Source: Candidatus Excrementavichristensenella intestinipullorum (lineage in GTDB: Bacteria > Bacillota > Clostridia > Christensenellales > Aristaeellaceae). From it: a stretch of 64,000 bases of DNA. Location of the stretch: NCBI GenBank assembly GCA_018711685.1, contig DVHZ01000137.1, positions 1 to 64,000 of the forward strand. The letters run 5' to 3'. The translations under genes and the position numbers were made by a program. Below, piece after piece: positions 35,497 through 45,084 of this stretch (the stretch's first letter is position 1; each line of letters starts with the position of its first letter). The notes under the pieces were generated by a model, which searched no databases, had not been told where the DNA came from, and saw only the letters and a list, made by a program, of their open reading frames with translations.

Positions 35497-36366
35497 TTAG
35501 ACCCTGGCCTTGAATATGATGCCCAGAGTCCCCGGCCCGGTGTGGGCGCCAATGACCGGGCCCAACGTGCCCACGTGGACGTCCTTCACTTGGGGAACCG
35601 CCTGGCGCACCATCTTTTCCATCAGCAAGGCGTCCTCGATCCCCGAATGCACCAGATAGACCACCTGGTCCTGGGGGGCATCCACCGTTTCCTGGAAGCG
35701 GCGCAGCAGGGTGCGCAGGGCGGTTTTACGGCCCTGGACCTTATCCACCACCGGCAGCTTGCCCGCCTCGTCTATCCGCATTACCGGCATAATGCGAAGC
35801 GTGGTGCCGATGACCGCGGCGGCGGCGGAGATGCGCCCGCCGTGGCGCAGGTACATCAGGTCGCTCACCGTAAACCAGCAGGCGATCCGGCGGCGCTCCG
35901 CTTCCAGGGCGGACAGGCTCTCTTCCAGGCTCATGCCTTCCTGTTGGTTGGCCACGGCCTTCTCCACCAACAGGCACTGGGCAAAGGTAGCGCTGCGGGT
36001 ATCGAACAGGGCCACCCGCCGCTGGGGATATTTTTCCGCCAAATTGGCCGCCGCCACCTGGGCCGAGGCGTAGGAATTGCTCAGGCCCGAGGAAAAGCAC
36101 AGATACAACACGTCCTGTCCTTCCGCCAGAATGGGCTCGAAGGCGGCCTCGTAGGCAAAGGGAGCGATTTGAGAGGTGGTAGGCAGTTCTCCCGCCTTCA
36201 GCCGGGCGTAAAAACCGTCCAACCGCGCCTGGTCCCAATCCGCAGCGTACTCCAGCGTCTCCTCCCCAAAGGTGATTTGCATGGGCAGCAATTGGACCCA
36301 TTCCCGCAGCCCAGCAGGGAAATCCGTGGTAGCATCCGTAAAAATGCGGTAATTTTCCGCCAACAT
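35497..36366 (-). CDS. DegV family fatty-acid-binding protein
   Basis: 289 residues, full length for DegV. IFTDATTDFP (start), TTSQIAPFAYEAAFEPI, YLCFSSGLSNSYASAQVA and LRHGGRISAAAAVIGTTL are family hallmarks; the TSQ and SSGLSxSY serines hold the fatty acid carboxylate. Related FakB proteins present exogenous fatty acids to the kinase FakA, but many DegV genes occur without a nearby fakA, as here. Divergent from a two-component system, with repeat motifs in between that may control both. Confidence 0.92.
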   Translation of the reverse strand: MLAENYRIFTDATTDFPAGLREWVQLLPMQITFGEETLEYAADWDQARLDGFYARLKAGELPTTSQIAPFAYEAAFEPILAEGQDVLYLCFSSGLSNSYASAQVAAANLAEKYPQRRVALFDTRSATFAQCLLVEKAVANQQEGMSLEESLSALEAERRRIACWFTVSDLMYLRHGGRISAAAAVIGTTLRIMPVMRIDEAGKLPVVDKVQGRKTALRTLLRRFQETVDAPQDQVVYLVHSGIEDALLMEKMVRQAVPQVKDVHVGTLGPVIGAHTGPGTLGIIFKARV

Positions 36367-36404
36367 GGTTCATCCTCCCATCTTTGCCCTGATTGTACAA
36401 GGTC

Positions 36405-36484
36405 AATATGAACCCAACATGAACGCAAGCCCGCCTTTCATTAGCATTTCGGGCGGCAAACCGTTCATATTCCGTTCATATTCT
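36405..36484. promoter_or_regulatory. Two oppositely oriented pairs of 11-bp-spaced repeats (OmpR-type operator)
   Basis: Toward the response regulator: GTTCAT at 36463-36468 and again at 36474-36479, 11 bases apart, just before a TGGTATGCT extended -10 (36487-36495). Toward degV: ATGAAC at 36408-36413 and 36419-36424, the same repeat in reverse, also 11 bases apart. Helical-turn-spaced direct repeats are the usual binding sites of OmpR/PhoB-family dimers. Confidence 0.7.
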
Positions 36485-36519
36485 TGTGGTATGCTAAAAA
36501 AAAGAAGGGAGGTTGGGCC

Positions 36520-37197
36520 ATGCCGCGCATACTGGTGGCGGAAGATGACGGCAATCAGCGCAGGATGATGTGCGCCTTCTTGCAGCTCAACGGATACCTG
36601 GCCTGCGGGGCGGCGGACGGCGTGGAAGCCCTGGAGCGCTTGAGCGAAAGCAAGATCGACCTGGCCATTTGCGACATCATGATGCCCCGGATGGACGGGT
36701 ACCAGCTGCTGGAGCAGCTGCGGCTGTACGATAAGCACTTGCCCATTCTGATGGTCACCGCCAAGGGAGATTTCTCCGACAAGCAGCTGGCTTTTTTGGC
36801 GGGGGCGGACGACTATATGGTCAAGCCGGTGGACCTGGACGAGATGCTGCTACGGGTAAAGGCGCTGCTGCGCCGGGCCAACATCCAGGCAGAGCGGGTA
36901 ATCCGGGTAGGGCGCACCGCCTTGGACGGGGTGGCCTGGACCCTTACCGTGGGAGACGAGGTCCGGCGGCTGCCCAAGAAGGAATTCGCCCTGTTGTTCA
37001 TGCTTATGTCCCATCCTGGCCAATTGCTCACCCGCCGCCAGCTCATGGACGAAGTGTGGGGCGTGGCCTGTGAAACCGACGAGCGAACCGTGGACGTACA
37101 CATCCGCCGCCTGCGGGAACGTTTGGCGGACGTAGCCGATTTCGCCATCGTCACCGAGCGGGGGCTGGGGTACAGGGCGGAGGTGCGCCATGGCTAG
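36520..37197 (+). CDS. OmpR/PhoB-family response regulator
   Basis: 225 residues. Receiver domain with VAEDDGNQ acid pocket, phosphorylated Asp in LAICDIMMPRMDGY near residue 51 and Lys in YMVKPVD; C-terminal winged helix with RLPKKEFALLFMLMSHPGQL and the closing RGLGYRAEV. ATG chosen for GGGAGG 6 bases upstream. Overlaps the histidine kinase start by 8 bases; the pair is one two-component system. Repeats before the gene suggest it controls itself and degV. Confidence 0.93.
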   Translation: MPRILVAEDDGNQRRMMCAFLQLNGYLACGAADGVEALERLSESKIDLAICDIMMPRMDGYQLLEQLRLYDKHLPILMVTAKGDFSDKQLAFLAGADDYMVKPVDLDEMLLRVKALLRRANIQAERVIRVGRTALDGVAWTLTVGDEVRRLPKKEFALLFMLMSHPGQLLTRRQLMDEVWGVACETDERTVDVHIRRLRERLADVADFAIVTERGLGYRAEVRHG

Positions 37198-38515
37198 ATT
37201 TACCCCCAAGCTGTTCCGACGCAAACTGGCGGGGCTGTCCTTCCGAGTGCTGCTCATCTGTCTGCTGCTGTCCACCGCCATCACTTTCGCCATGTGCGCT
37301 GGATACGTGGACGGAGAACTGTTGCTGCGCCAGCACTCCCTGCGCAACACCGCCCTGGACTTATACCAGGAGGCCGGTCTTACCGCCCAGGAGGTAGCCG
37401 GACTGCTCACCAGCGCCGATTACCTCATCCGCAGTCAGGACCCGGCCCAACTGACTCCGCAGCAGCTTGAGGACGCCCAGGCGGGGCTGCCCGTGGTGGC
37501 CGGAGGGTTCATGAATCGGGTGCTGTACTTTTTTCTGGGCGGCCAGCTCATGGCCGTAGAGGCGTATCCCGCCGCCAACCTCATCGTCTCCACCGTGCTG
37601 CGCAGCCTATTGGGCAACCTCATCGTCATCGTGCTGGGATTCGTGGCGGTGTACACCTTGTCCCGCCAGCTGGCCCTGCCCCTGGTCCACCTCACCCGAG
37701 CCACCCGGCAGATCGCCAAGGGCAATTTCGATATCCAGGTGCGCCTGCCCCAATCCCGGCTGGGCAGCGGCATTCGAGAGATCGCCCAGCTGGCCGACGA
37801 TTTTAATCGCATGGCCCACGAGCTCAAAAGCGTGGAATACCTGCGCCGGGATTTTACCAGCAACCTGTCCCACGAATTAAAATCTCCCGTAGCCTCCATT
37901 CGAGGCTACGCACGCCTCCTTCAGATGGAGGGCTTATCCCCCGAACAACGCCAGGAATACGTATCCGCCATCGCCGCCGAAAGCCAGCGCCTGGGCAGCC
38001 TCTCCGATAACCTGCTGCGCCTTACCCGTCTGGAAGGGCAAGCCCCCAAATTGGCCCTGGAAAAATTCTGCCTGGACGAGCAGCTGCGCCGCTGCGTCAC
38101 CAGCCTATACCCCCAGATTCAGAAAAAAAGCCAGAGCATCCAGGCCGATTTACCCCGGGTGCTGATTTTGGCCGACCAGGAGCTGCTCAATCAGGTGTGG
38201 CAAAATCTGCTGGACAACGCCATCAAGTTTTCCCCCCAGGGCGGGCGCTTGAGCCTGTCCCTCTCCAAGCCCAACCGCGCCCAAATCCAGGTGCGCGTGT
38301 GCGACGACGGCCCCGGCATGGATGAAGTCACCTGCCAGCGCATCTTTGAAAAGTTCTTTCAGGGCGATCCCAGCCGCCATATGGGCGGCAACGGCTTAGG
38401 CCTTCCCTTGGTCAAGCGCATCCTGGACCTATGCGGCGGCAGCATTCAGGTGGAAAGCCAGCCCGGTCAAGGGGCCTGTTTTACCGTCACCCTTCCCCTA
38501 AATCCAACCCCTTAA
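37190..38515 (+). CDS. Membrane sensor histidine kinase
   Basis: 441 residues. Two membrane helices (about 19-38 and 138-158) enclose an extracytoplasmic sensor of about 100 residues; then HAMP (QLALPLVHLTRATRQIAKGN), HisKA with the phosphorylated His in NLSHELKSPVASIRGY, and an ATPase domain with NLLDNAIKFSP (N box), DDGPGMD (G1) and GNGLGLPLV (G2). Partner of the response regulator encoded just upstream. Signal unknown. No clear terminator follows. Confidence 0.93.
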   Translation: MARFTPKLFRRKLAGLSFRVLLICLLLSTAITFAMCAGYVDGELLLRQHSLRNTALDLYQEAGLTAQEVAGLLTSADYLIRSQDPAQLTPQQLEDAQAGLPVVAGGFMNRVLYFFLGGQLMAVEAYPAANLIVSTVLRSLLGNLIVIVLGFVAVYTLSRQLALPLVHLTRATRQIAKGNFDIQVRLPQSRLGSGIREIAQLADDFNRMAHELKSVEYLRRDFTSNLSHELKSPVASIRGYARLLQMEGLSPEQRQEYVSAIAAESQRLGSLSDNLLRLTRLEGQAPKLALEKFCLDEQLRRCVTSLYPQIQKKSQSIQADLPRVLILADQELLNQVWQNLLDNAIKFSPQGGRLSLSLSKPNRAQIQVRVCDDGPGMDEVTCQRIFEKFFQGDPSRHMGGNGLGLPLVKRILDLCGGSIQVESQPGQGACFTVTLPLNPTP

Positions 38516-39008
38516 CCGCCGGCCACGCCCTTCGCCCCATCCGCTCCCCGCCGCGCCTTCCCCGCTTTCCTCCTCCTTTCTAATGATTTTATGGCTTTCG
38601 TCGCGGTGGGGTCATGTTTTTTGCGCGAAATTTCTCCAACGCTCCATGTCCATCGCCTCCAGAGGACAGATAGGATTCGGGCGATAGAGGCCCATCATTC
38701 CCCTCGACGCAGGTCAGAGGCCTCAGTGCTGTCAAACGGGCCTCCACCGTCCAGTCCGTGCTCCTTCTCCTATTGTATTGGAGCGCCTTCCCACTCCCTT
38801 TGTCCGTATTCAGTGCCAATATCCCTTCGCACGTTTGTTTGGGATGCCACTTTAGGCGAGTTCAGGGCGGGCCGAAAACCAAAGGTTTTCGACCCGCAGA
38901 AACCCCGGCGTTTCTCAACCGCCGTGGGGAGGGTGGCTGGCTGGAAACCATCCTATGAAGGAGGGATAAGGCGAGGCAACCCGGTCTGGAGCGGAAAATG
39001 GGGATGGA
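38516..39008. other. Intergenic region, nothing recognised
   Basis: About 490 bases between converging genes, without a supported gene, RNA or repeat. Confidence 0.45.
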
Positions 39009-39009
39009 C

Positions 39010-39053
39010 AAAAAGACTGCGGCCGGGGAAGCCGAGCTTGCCCAAACCGCAGT
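39010..39053 (-). terminator. Terminator of the lipoprotein gene
   Basis: Minus strand: ACTGCGG (39053-39047) pairs with CCGCAGT (39022-39016), with an inner GGGC-AAGC/GCTT-CCCC stem, then CTTTTTG. Confidence 0.75.
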
Positions 39054-39083
39054 GTAAATGAAGAAGCCTGGGAAAGGGAAAAA

Positions 39084-39956
39084 TCAAGTATTGTTGACCA
39101 GCCGCTTCACCGAGAACAGCACCTTTTGGAACATGCTACGGCTATTCTTGTTATACTTGTTCTTGGGAGCGGAGAAGTGGAGCACCACCACCTGCTTACT
39201 CTGCTCTACGTTGGTCATCACCACATAGCCCCGAATGATGCCGCCGTTGAGTTGGGCCTTATACTGGCAGCCCCAGCCCCGCCGGTTCATGAAGGACATG
39301 TTGGTATCCACGGTGCCCTTTTTGAACTTTTCATAGCCGCCCTCGGTCTTGATGTTGGTAAAGTAGTCGGTAAATTCCTTTTTTGCCTGGGCGTTGGTGA
39401 GGGTATCCTCATACCCCTTAACGGTAAGGGCCAGGCGCATGGGTACGCCGGAATTGACCGGCTCGGTAAAGGTAATGGTAGAGGTACTGGTCTGGTCATC
39501 CACAATCCAGTGAGAGGGATATTCTAAAGACAGGCCCATCCCGGAGGAGGTATAGGTCTCATACTGATAATCCTTAATGGCCAAACCCACCACAGGGGCG
39601 GGGGTGGCGGTGGGAGCGGCGGTGGACAGGGGATCCTCATCTTCGGTCAGGGGCTCGTCCCAGTCGTCCAAGCCATCAAGCCCCATGGCGTTGTCCCCAT
39701 CCTCCAGGCTCAAGCCGTCTTCCAAGGCGTCACCGGTGGTATCGGCGGGGTTGATGGAAGCGCTGGGGGATACGGTGGGGGCGGCGGTCAGGGAATCGTC
39801 CAGGTTATCGTCGTTGGGGTCCAGGGGGGTAAACACGCCAGTAGCCTGATCAGGAGCGGGGCTGCTGGTGGTCTGAGGATCGTCCTTAGCGCCGCAGCCG
39901 GACAGCGCCGCAGCCACCAGGGTCAGGGCCATAAGGAACGCGATGGCTCTTTTCAC
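39084..39956 (-). CDS. Lipoprotein with acidic/Ser-Thr-Pro linker and a PsbP-like domain
   Basis: 290 residues. Signal peptide with lipobox LSGC (Cys21), so anchored to the outer face of the membrane. Residues about 22-120 are low complexity, rich in Asp, Thr, Ser and Pro, probably spanning the wall. The rest forms one folded domain (YTSSGMGLSLEYPSHWIVDD, RRGWGCQYKAQLNG, QKVLFSVKRL) that looks like the PsbP/MOG1-like lipoproteins of unknown role often found in Gram-positives. GGGAGGGA precedes the ATG. Followed by a terminator; lies beside the long repeat region. Confidence 0.75.
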   Translation of the reverse strand: MKRAIAFLMALTLVAAALSGCGAKDDPQTTSSPAPDQATGVFTPLDPNDDNLDDSLTAAPTVSPSASINPADTTGDALEDGLSLEDGDNAMGLDGLDDWDEPLTEDEDPLSTAAPTATPAPVVGLAIKDYQYETYTSSGMGLSLEYPSHWIVDDQTSTSTITFTEPVNSGVPMRLALTVKGYEDTLTNAQAKKEFTDYFTNIKTEGGYEKFKKGTVDTNMSFMNRRGWGCQYKAQLNGGIIRGYVVMTNVEQSKQVVVLHFSAPKNKYNKNSRSMFQKVLFSVKRLVNNT

Positions 39957-40170
39957 GAAAGGGTCCCTCCCATACCTTTATACACTATCTGTTAGACGAA
40001 GAAAGGGGCGATTTTGCTCCTTGTTACAACCTATTATACGCGCTTTTTTTCCGTTCGTCAACAAGGACACAATGGAAATGGGGGGCAATTGGGGGAAGAA
40101 TTGGGGAAAAAGGGCGATGGGGATAATTTAACCGAGAGCGCCGGGAGCGGGTCATCTATCCTACAGGCTT

Positions 40171-41278
40171 GGGAGCAGCGCCCCCGGCGCCAATTCAACG
40201 ACCCCACCGGGCGAATTATTACGCCCCACCGCATCCCCCCACAGCCCCAACACCGTAGCGCCCACCACCACCGCCCCAGGCAAGGCCGTTGTTTCAACTA
40301 CGCGCCAGCGAGGTGGGCGGTTCCAAGGGGGCGTCCCCTTGACGGGGGTCCAGGGGCGAGGAGTCCCTGGCGGGGGTCCGGGGGCAACGCCCCCGGTGCC
40401 GAGTCAGCCACCCCATCCGGCGCGTCATAGCGCCCCACCGCATCCCTGCAAGGGCCCCAAACACCGCAGCGGCTACCACCGCCGCACCGCTCAAGGCCGT
40501 TGTTTCAACTACGCGCCAGCGAGGTGGGCGGTTCCAAGGGGGGCCATCCCCCCTTGGCGGGGGTCCAGGGGCGAGGAGTCCCTGGCGGGGGTCCGGGGGC
40601 AGCGCCCCCGGCGCCGAGTCAGCCATTTTATCCGGCGCGTTATAGAGCCCCACCACATCCCCCCACACCCAGCAACCCCGTCCCCCGTAACCCCGTAGCC
40701 CCCGTCACCTGATTCCCCGCCCATAGGCTCCCGAAAGCGGACGGGTTCAACAGCAGGAACCAAAACCGCATCCGCCCAGGCGAGGAGCCTATGGGCGGCA
40801 CTAACTCCGGGCGGAGCCACGAGCCGCAGCAATGTGGCGGAGCCCACCTCCCGAATACGCTGAGCTCCCCCAATGCCGCCGCAGGGGGCGGCATTGGGGG
40901 ACCGCCAGAACACCGCCTCCCCGATGACCTACACCCCAAAAAGCACCGCTCTCACCACAACCCTACCAACTCCCCACACCGCAGCACCCACATCCCACCA
41001 GAACACCAACAGCCCCAACGCCCGCGTCAGGGGGTCCCGGGGGGCAGGGCCCCCCGGGCGCGTCAGGGCCGCCGCCAGATGGCGGCGGCCCTGACGCGGG
41101 AACGCTGGGGCTGTGAGTTCGTGCCGGGATTATGAGCGAAGGCTGGAGAGGACTCCGAAGCAAAGGCCGGGACAAACCGAAAAAAGCTGGGGTAAGGACG
41201 TTGCGGGGGGTCCCGGGGGGCAGCGCCCCCCGGGCGCACAAGGGCCGCCGCCGAAGGGCGGCGGCCCTTGTGCAAACC
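40171..41278 (+). repeat. Long hairpin-rich non-coding repeat, copy A
   Basis: About 1.1 kb made of modules that recur in the same order, inverted, at copy B (54.86-55.66 kb). Modules from left to right: about 211-bp tandem units containing three GC hairpins (40171-40700); a 14-bp stem CGCCCATAGGCTCC (40718-40731) with its complement at 40784-40797; a 14-bp stem at 40867-40900; CCCGGGGGGC/GCCCCCCGGG at 41036-41058; a perfect 18-bp stem (41059-41076/41081-41098, loop AGAT); a second CCCGGGGGGC stem near 41213-41235; and a perfect 17-bp stem (41236-41252/41257-41273, loop GAAG). No coding pattern in any frame. Mobile or structured non-coding element; not matched to a named family. Confidence 0.85.
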
Positions 41279-41507
41279 AGCGAAAGGCGAGCCTTACGAT
41301 AAGGATTTTCAAAAAGGCGAAGGACTTCCTACAGAACAAATCCGCCATGAGACGCCCTGTTGTTGCTTCCGTTCTATTTTTCCGTTACTGGTTTTGAAAA
41401 AAGCAGCGAAAAGGGCCTTTATTCCCTCTCTATCCGTGATCTCTACGATATCCCTTGGGCTCTACACTTGGAATCCGTATTTTTTCTCCTCTTCTCTTTC
41501 CCTCTCC

Positions 41508-42023
41508 TCAATTCTGCTCATTTTCCCCGCAGCCTTTGGCGGAATTGCATTCAGCGCTTTTACTGCGCTTATCCTGAAAGAACCGGTCCAAAATGGCCTG
41601 ACAGGGCGCTTCCAATACGCCGCCCACAGCGGGGGAAAAGTGGTTAAAGGCGGGATCCTCGGTAATGCGGTACACGCTGCCCGCGCATCCTGCGGCGGGA
41701 TCGAACGCGCCGAACACCACCCGCTCCAACCGCGCCTGGAGAATGGCCCCGGCGCACATGGGGCAAGGCTCCAGGGTGACGTACAGCGAACAACCCTGAA
41801 GCCTCCAGTTTCCCACCAGCTGAGCGGCCTGGCGCAGGGCCAATATTTCGGCATGGGCGGTGGGGTCGGCCAACGCTTCCCTGAGGTTATGAGCCCGGCC
41901 CAAAACCCGGCCGTCCTTGACCACCAAAGCTCCCACCGGCATTTCTCCAGCGGCCAACGCCTTTTCCGCCTCAACCAGTGCCTGAGCCATATACTCCCTA
42001 TCCTGAAGGCGCTCTCCGTTCAT
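41508..42023 (-). CDS. tadA: tRNA adenosine deaminase TadA
   Basis: 171 residues. Zinc deaminase motifs HAEILAL (His and catalytic Glu near residue 57) and PCPMCAGAI (two Cys near 87-90), with MPVGALVV and the FGAFDP region typical of TadA, which converts A34 to inosine in tRNA-Arg(ACG). The ATG at 42023 overlaps the ychF stop; ATG 41990, 11 codons in, has a better ribosome site and could be the true start, but the extra residues match the usual N-terminus. The C-terminal tail is low complexity. Confidence 0.93.
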   Translation of the reverse strand: MNGERLQDREYMAQALVEAEKALAAGEMPVGALVVKDGRVLGRAHNLREALADPTAHAEILALRQAAQLVGNWRLQGCSLYVTLEPCPMCAGAILQARLERVVFGAFDPAAGCAGSVYRITEDPAFNHFSPAVGGVLEAPCQAILDRFFQDKRSKSAECNSAKGCGENEQN

Positions 42024-43117
42024 ACGTTGAAACGGAACAAGGTCACATCCCCGTCCTTCATCACGTAGTCCTTGCCCTCGCTGCGCACCAGTCCCTTTTC
42101 CTTGCAGGCGGCCATGGAGCCCTCCCGCACCAGGTCGTCGTAGGCCACGATTTCGGCCCGGATAAAGCCCTTTTCAAAGTCGGTATGGATTTTGCCCGCC
42201 GCCTGGGGCGCCTTGGTGCCCTGGGTAATGGTCCAGGCCCGCACTTCCTTGGGGCCGGCGGTGAGGAAGCTGATCTGGCCCAGCAGCGCGTAGCATAGCT
42301 TCACCAGCCGGTCCAGACCCGACTGGCCGATGCCCATCTCCTCCAAAAAGAGCTGCTTTTCCTCCAAGGGCAGCTGGGCGATCTCTTCCTCCACCTTGGC
42401 GCAAATCACCAACACCTGGCTGCCCTCTTTTTGGGCGATTTCCCGTACCTGGCGCACCATGGGCAGGTTCTCCACATCGGTCCCCAGGTCTGCCTCGGCG
42501 ATGTTGGCAGCGTAGACCACCTTTTTCTGGGTGAGCAGGAACCAATCAGCGCAAGCCTGGCGCTGTTCCTCGGTGAGGGGGCAGGTGCGGGCGGGCAACC
42601 CCTGATTCAAGTGCTCGGTCAAGGCCCTGGCGGCTTCCAGCTCCAGCTGATAGCGCTTTTCGCCATTCTTCACCAAATGGGCGGCCTTTCCTTCCCGCTT
42701 GCCCACCGTCTCCAGGTCGGCCAGGATGAGCTCGGTTTGAATGGTATCGATATCCCGCGCCGGGTCTACGCTGCCGTCCACGTGAATCACGTTTTCGTCC
42801 TCAAAGCAGCGCACCACGTGGACGATGGCGTCCACCTCCCGGATATGGCTCAAAAACTTATTGCCCAACCCCTCACCCCGGCTGGCCCCCTTCACCAGTC
42901 CGGCGATATCCACGAATTCCAGCACGGCAGGGGTATACTTTTCCGGATTGTACATGCTGGCCAGCACGTCCAGCCGCTGGTCGGGCACGGCCACCACCCC
43001 GGTATTGGGCTCTATCGTACAAAAGGGATAATTGGCGGCCTGCGCCCCCGCGCAGGTAATGGCGTTAAACAGTGTGCTCTTGCCCACGTTGGGCAATCCG
43101 ACCACGCCCAGCTTCAT
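42020..43117 (-). CDS. ychF: YchF/Ola1 family ATPase
   Basis: 365 residues, normal length. [20 protein letters not shown]-loop at the start, then [10 protein letters not shown] (G3), HVVRCFEDE and a C-terminal TGS domain ([38 protein letters not shown]). This Obg-related protein prefers ATP and associates with ribosomes. Its stop overlaps the tadA start. It faces away from dnaA across the origin region. Confidence 0.96.
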   Translation of the reverse strand: MKLGVVGLPNVGKSTLFNAITCAGAQAANYPFCTIEPNTGVVAVPDQRLDVLASMYNPEKYTPAVLEFVDIAGLVKGASRGEGLGNKFLSHIREVDAIVHVVRCFEDENVIHVDGSVDPARDIDTIQTELILADLETVGKREGKAAHLVKNGEKRYQLELEAARALTEHLNQGLPARTCPLTEEQRQACADWFLLTQKKVVYAANIAEADLGTDVENLPMVRQVREIAQKEGSQVLVICAKVEEEIAQLPLEEKQLFLEEMGIGQSGLDRLVKLCYALLGQISFLTAGPKEVRAWTITQGTKAPQAAGKIHTDFEKGFIRAEIVAYDDLVREGSMAACKEKGLVRSEGKDYVMKDGDVTLFRFNV

Positions 43118-43522
43118 GTCGTCCCGCTCCTTTACATGCCGTTTGGACCATTATAGCGCATAGCGCCGAAAATGGCAATTGAATTCCGCGATGCCGGAAT
43201 TGGGCTGGATTTCGGCAAAAATTTCCCAAAAAAGGTTGTGGGCGGCAATCCAGGCAAATAGGGGAAAAGGGCCCGGCGCACTCCCATATTTTGTGGTTTT
43301 CCAGAAGAAATAGCCCAAAATTTGCCGCAATTTCCAGCCGTAATATTTTCGGCGCCAAATGGGGAAAAAAGCGGGGTCACATGCTTGATGAACCGGGGGT
43401 TTTTTGATATGATAAGCAAGAACTTATCCCCAATGTATACTTTTTCTCCACCTTGTGTGGATAATTTGTGGATAAGTCTTTTTATGGAAGAAAATACGAT
43501 TCTGAATTGCCGGGGGATACAA
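43118..43522. other. oriC: Probable replication origin region with DnaA boxes upstream of dnaA
   Basis: Two perfect DnaA boxes in reverse orientation, TGTGGATAA at 43456-43464 and 43467-43475, 11 bases apart, and a one-mismatch box TTATCCCCA at 43424-43432. The region is much more AT-rich than its surroundings, includes a 7-bp inverted repeat (AATTCCG/CGGAATT near 43182), and separates leftward ychF/tadA from rightward dnaA. The dnaA-dnaN gap (44831-45084) adds weaker boxes (TTTTCCACA 44972-44980, TTTCCACAC 44982-44990), so the origin may be bipartite. Confidence 0.7.
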
Positions 43523-44830
43523 ATGAGCGTACAAGATCCATGGGACCAGGTGCTGAAAATCATGCAGAAACAAATGCAGAAGATCAGCTATGATACCTGG
43601 ATTCGCACGTCCCAGGTGATGGCCGTCAGCGAAAACCGGCTGGTACTGGGCATACAGGATGTGACCGGGGTGCAGATCATGCGCCAACGGTACAGCCAGA
43701 TGCTGATTGCAGCGGTGCGGGAGGCCTACGGCCGCAACCTAGACGTGGTGCTGACCAACGTGAACGAGCCCATACCCCCGGAAGCGACGGGGAACGTGGA
43801 CCCGGCCGGCCAGCTGAACAGCAAATATACCTTCGACACCTTCGTGGTGGGCGAATCCAACCGGTTTGCCCACGCGGCTTCCCTGGCGGTAGCGGAACTT
43901 CCGGGGGAAGCCTATAACCCGCTGTTTTTGTACGGAGGCGTGGGACTGGGCAAGACCCACTTAATGCACGCCATCGGCCACTATTTGCGGGAGGAGAGCC
44001 CGGAGATGAGCGTGCTGTACATTACCAGCGAACGCTTCACCAACGAGGTGATCGAGGCCATCCAGAACCGCAAAACCCAGGAACTTAGGGACAGGCTGCG
44101 GGGAGTGGACGTGTTGATGGTGGACGACATCCAGTTCATCGCTGGAAAGACCAGCACCCAGGAAGAATTCTTCCACACCTTCAACCACCTGCATTCCGGG
44201 GGCAAGCAGATCATCATCTCCTCGGACCGTCCGCCCAAGGATATTCCCACCCTGGAGGAACGGCTTCGCTCCCGGTTCGAGTGGGGGCTCATCGCCGACA
44301 TCCAAAAGCCGGACTATGAGACCCGGGTGGCCATCCTACGGCGTAAGGCCAGCACTGAGCACATGGAGGTACCCGACGAGGTGCTCAACTTCATCGCCGA
44401 AAAGGTGGAATCAAACATCCGGGAGCTGGAAGGTTCTCTGATCCGGGTAGGGGCTAAGGCCAGCCTAGAGCAAAAGAGCATCACCCTGGAACTGGCCCAG
44501 CAGTCTCTAAGCAGCTTGGTAAGCGCCCGGTCGGTGAAGCGGGTAACCCCGGAAGCCATCATGCAGGCGGTGGCCGACTATTATCGGGTAGACAAGGGGG
44601 ACCTGACCAGCCAGCGCCGCAGCCGGGAAATCGCCCTGCCCCGCCAGGTGGCCATGTACCTGACCCGGGAGCTGACCGGGCTGTCCACCACCCGCATCGG
44701 GGACGCCTTCGGCGGGCGGGACCACACCACGGTGATGCACGGCTGCGACAAGATCGCCGCCACCGCCCGGGAACTGCCCCAGATGGCCAAGACCCTGGAC
44801 GACATCCGGGCCGCCATCCGGGACCGGTAG
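43523..44830 (+). CDS. dnaA: Chromosomal replication initiator DnaA
   Basis: 435 residues: N-terminal helicase-recruiting domain, short linker, AAA+ ATPase (YTFDTFVVGESNRFA, Walker A GGVGLGKTHLM near 137-147, Walker B LMVDDIQF near 196) and the C-terminal DNA-binding signature DAFGGRDHTTVMHGCDKI near 393. It melts the origin and loads the helicase. ATG 43523 follows CGGGGGAT by 6 bases; the longer upstream frame reads through DnaA boxes and is rejected. Followed by dnaN after 254 bases. Confidence 0.97.
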   Translation: MSVQDPWDQVLKIMQKQMQKISYDTWIRTSQVMAVSENRLVLGIQDVTGVQIMRQRYSQMLIAAVREAYGRNLDVVLTNVNEPIPPEATGNVDPAGQLNSKYTFDTFVVGESNRFAHAASLAVAELPGEAYNPLFLYGGVGLGKTHLMHAIGHYLREESPEMSVLYITSERFTNEVIEAIQNRKTQELRDRLRGVDVLMVDDIQFIAGKTSTQEEFFHTFNHLHSGGKQIIISSDRPPKDIPTLEERLRSRFEWGLIADIQKPDYETRVAILRRKASTEHMEVPDEVLNFIAEKVESNIRELEGSLIRVGAKASLEQKSITLELAQQSLSSLVSARSVKRVTPEAIMQAVADYYRVDKGDLTSQRRSREIALPRQVAMYLTRELTGLSTTRIGDAFGGRDHTTVMHGCDKIAATARELPQMAKTLDDIRAAIRDR

Positions 44831-45084
44831 GCGGCCGGACAAAGGGCGCCGGGCCCATGGCCGTCAGGGCGCCCGCTGGGTATAATTTGGGGATGAAACA
44901 GGGGGTTGACGCACCGGTTTCCCCAAAATATTCCCGGGGAAAAATCCCGCCCCGCCTGGGCTTCACCCCCTTTTCCACAGTTTCCACACGTCTACTACGG
45001 CGACTGTGATAACTATTCTTTCTACAGCGAACACCAAAACTTCTACGGACGCGGCAAAGCGCCCGGGAAAACAGGAGGAACGCC

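Noticed and set aside
40282..40700. CRISPR array
   Set aside because: The units are about 211 bp, with no short repeat-spacer pattern and no cas genes.
40339..41135. Several Pro/Gly/Arg-rich open frames in repeat copy A
   Set aside because: They run through perfect hairpins and differ between the copies by indels; typical spurious frames of GC palindromes.
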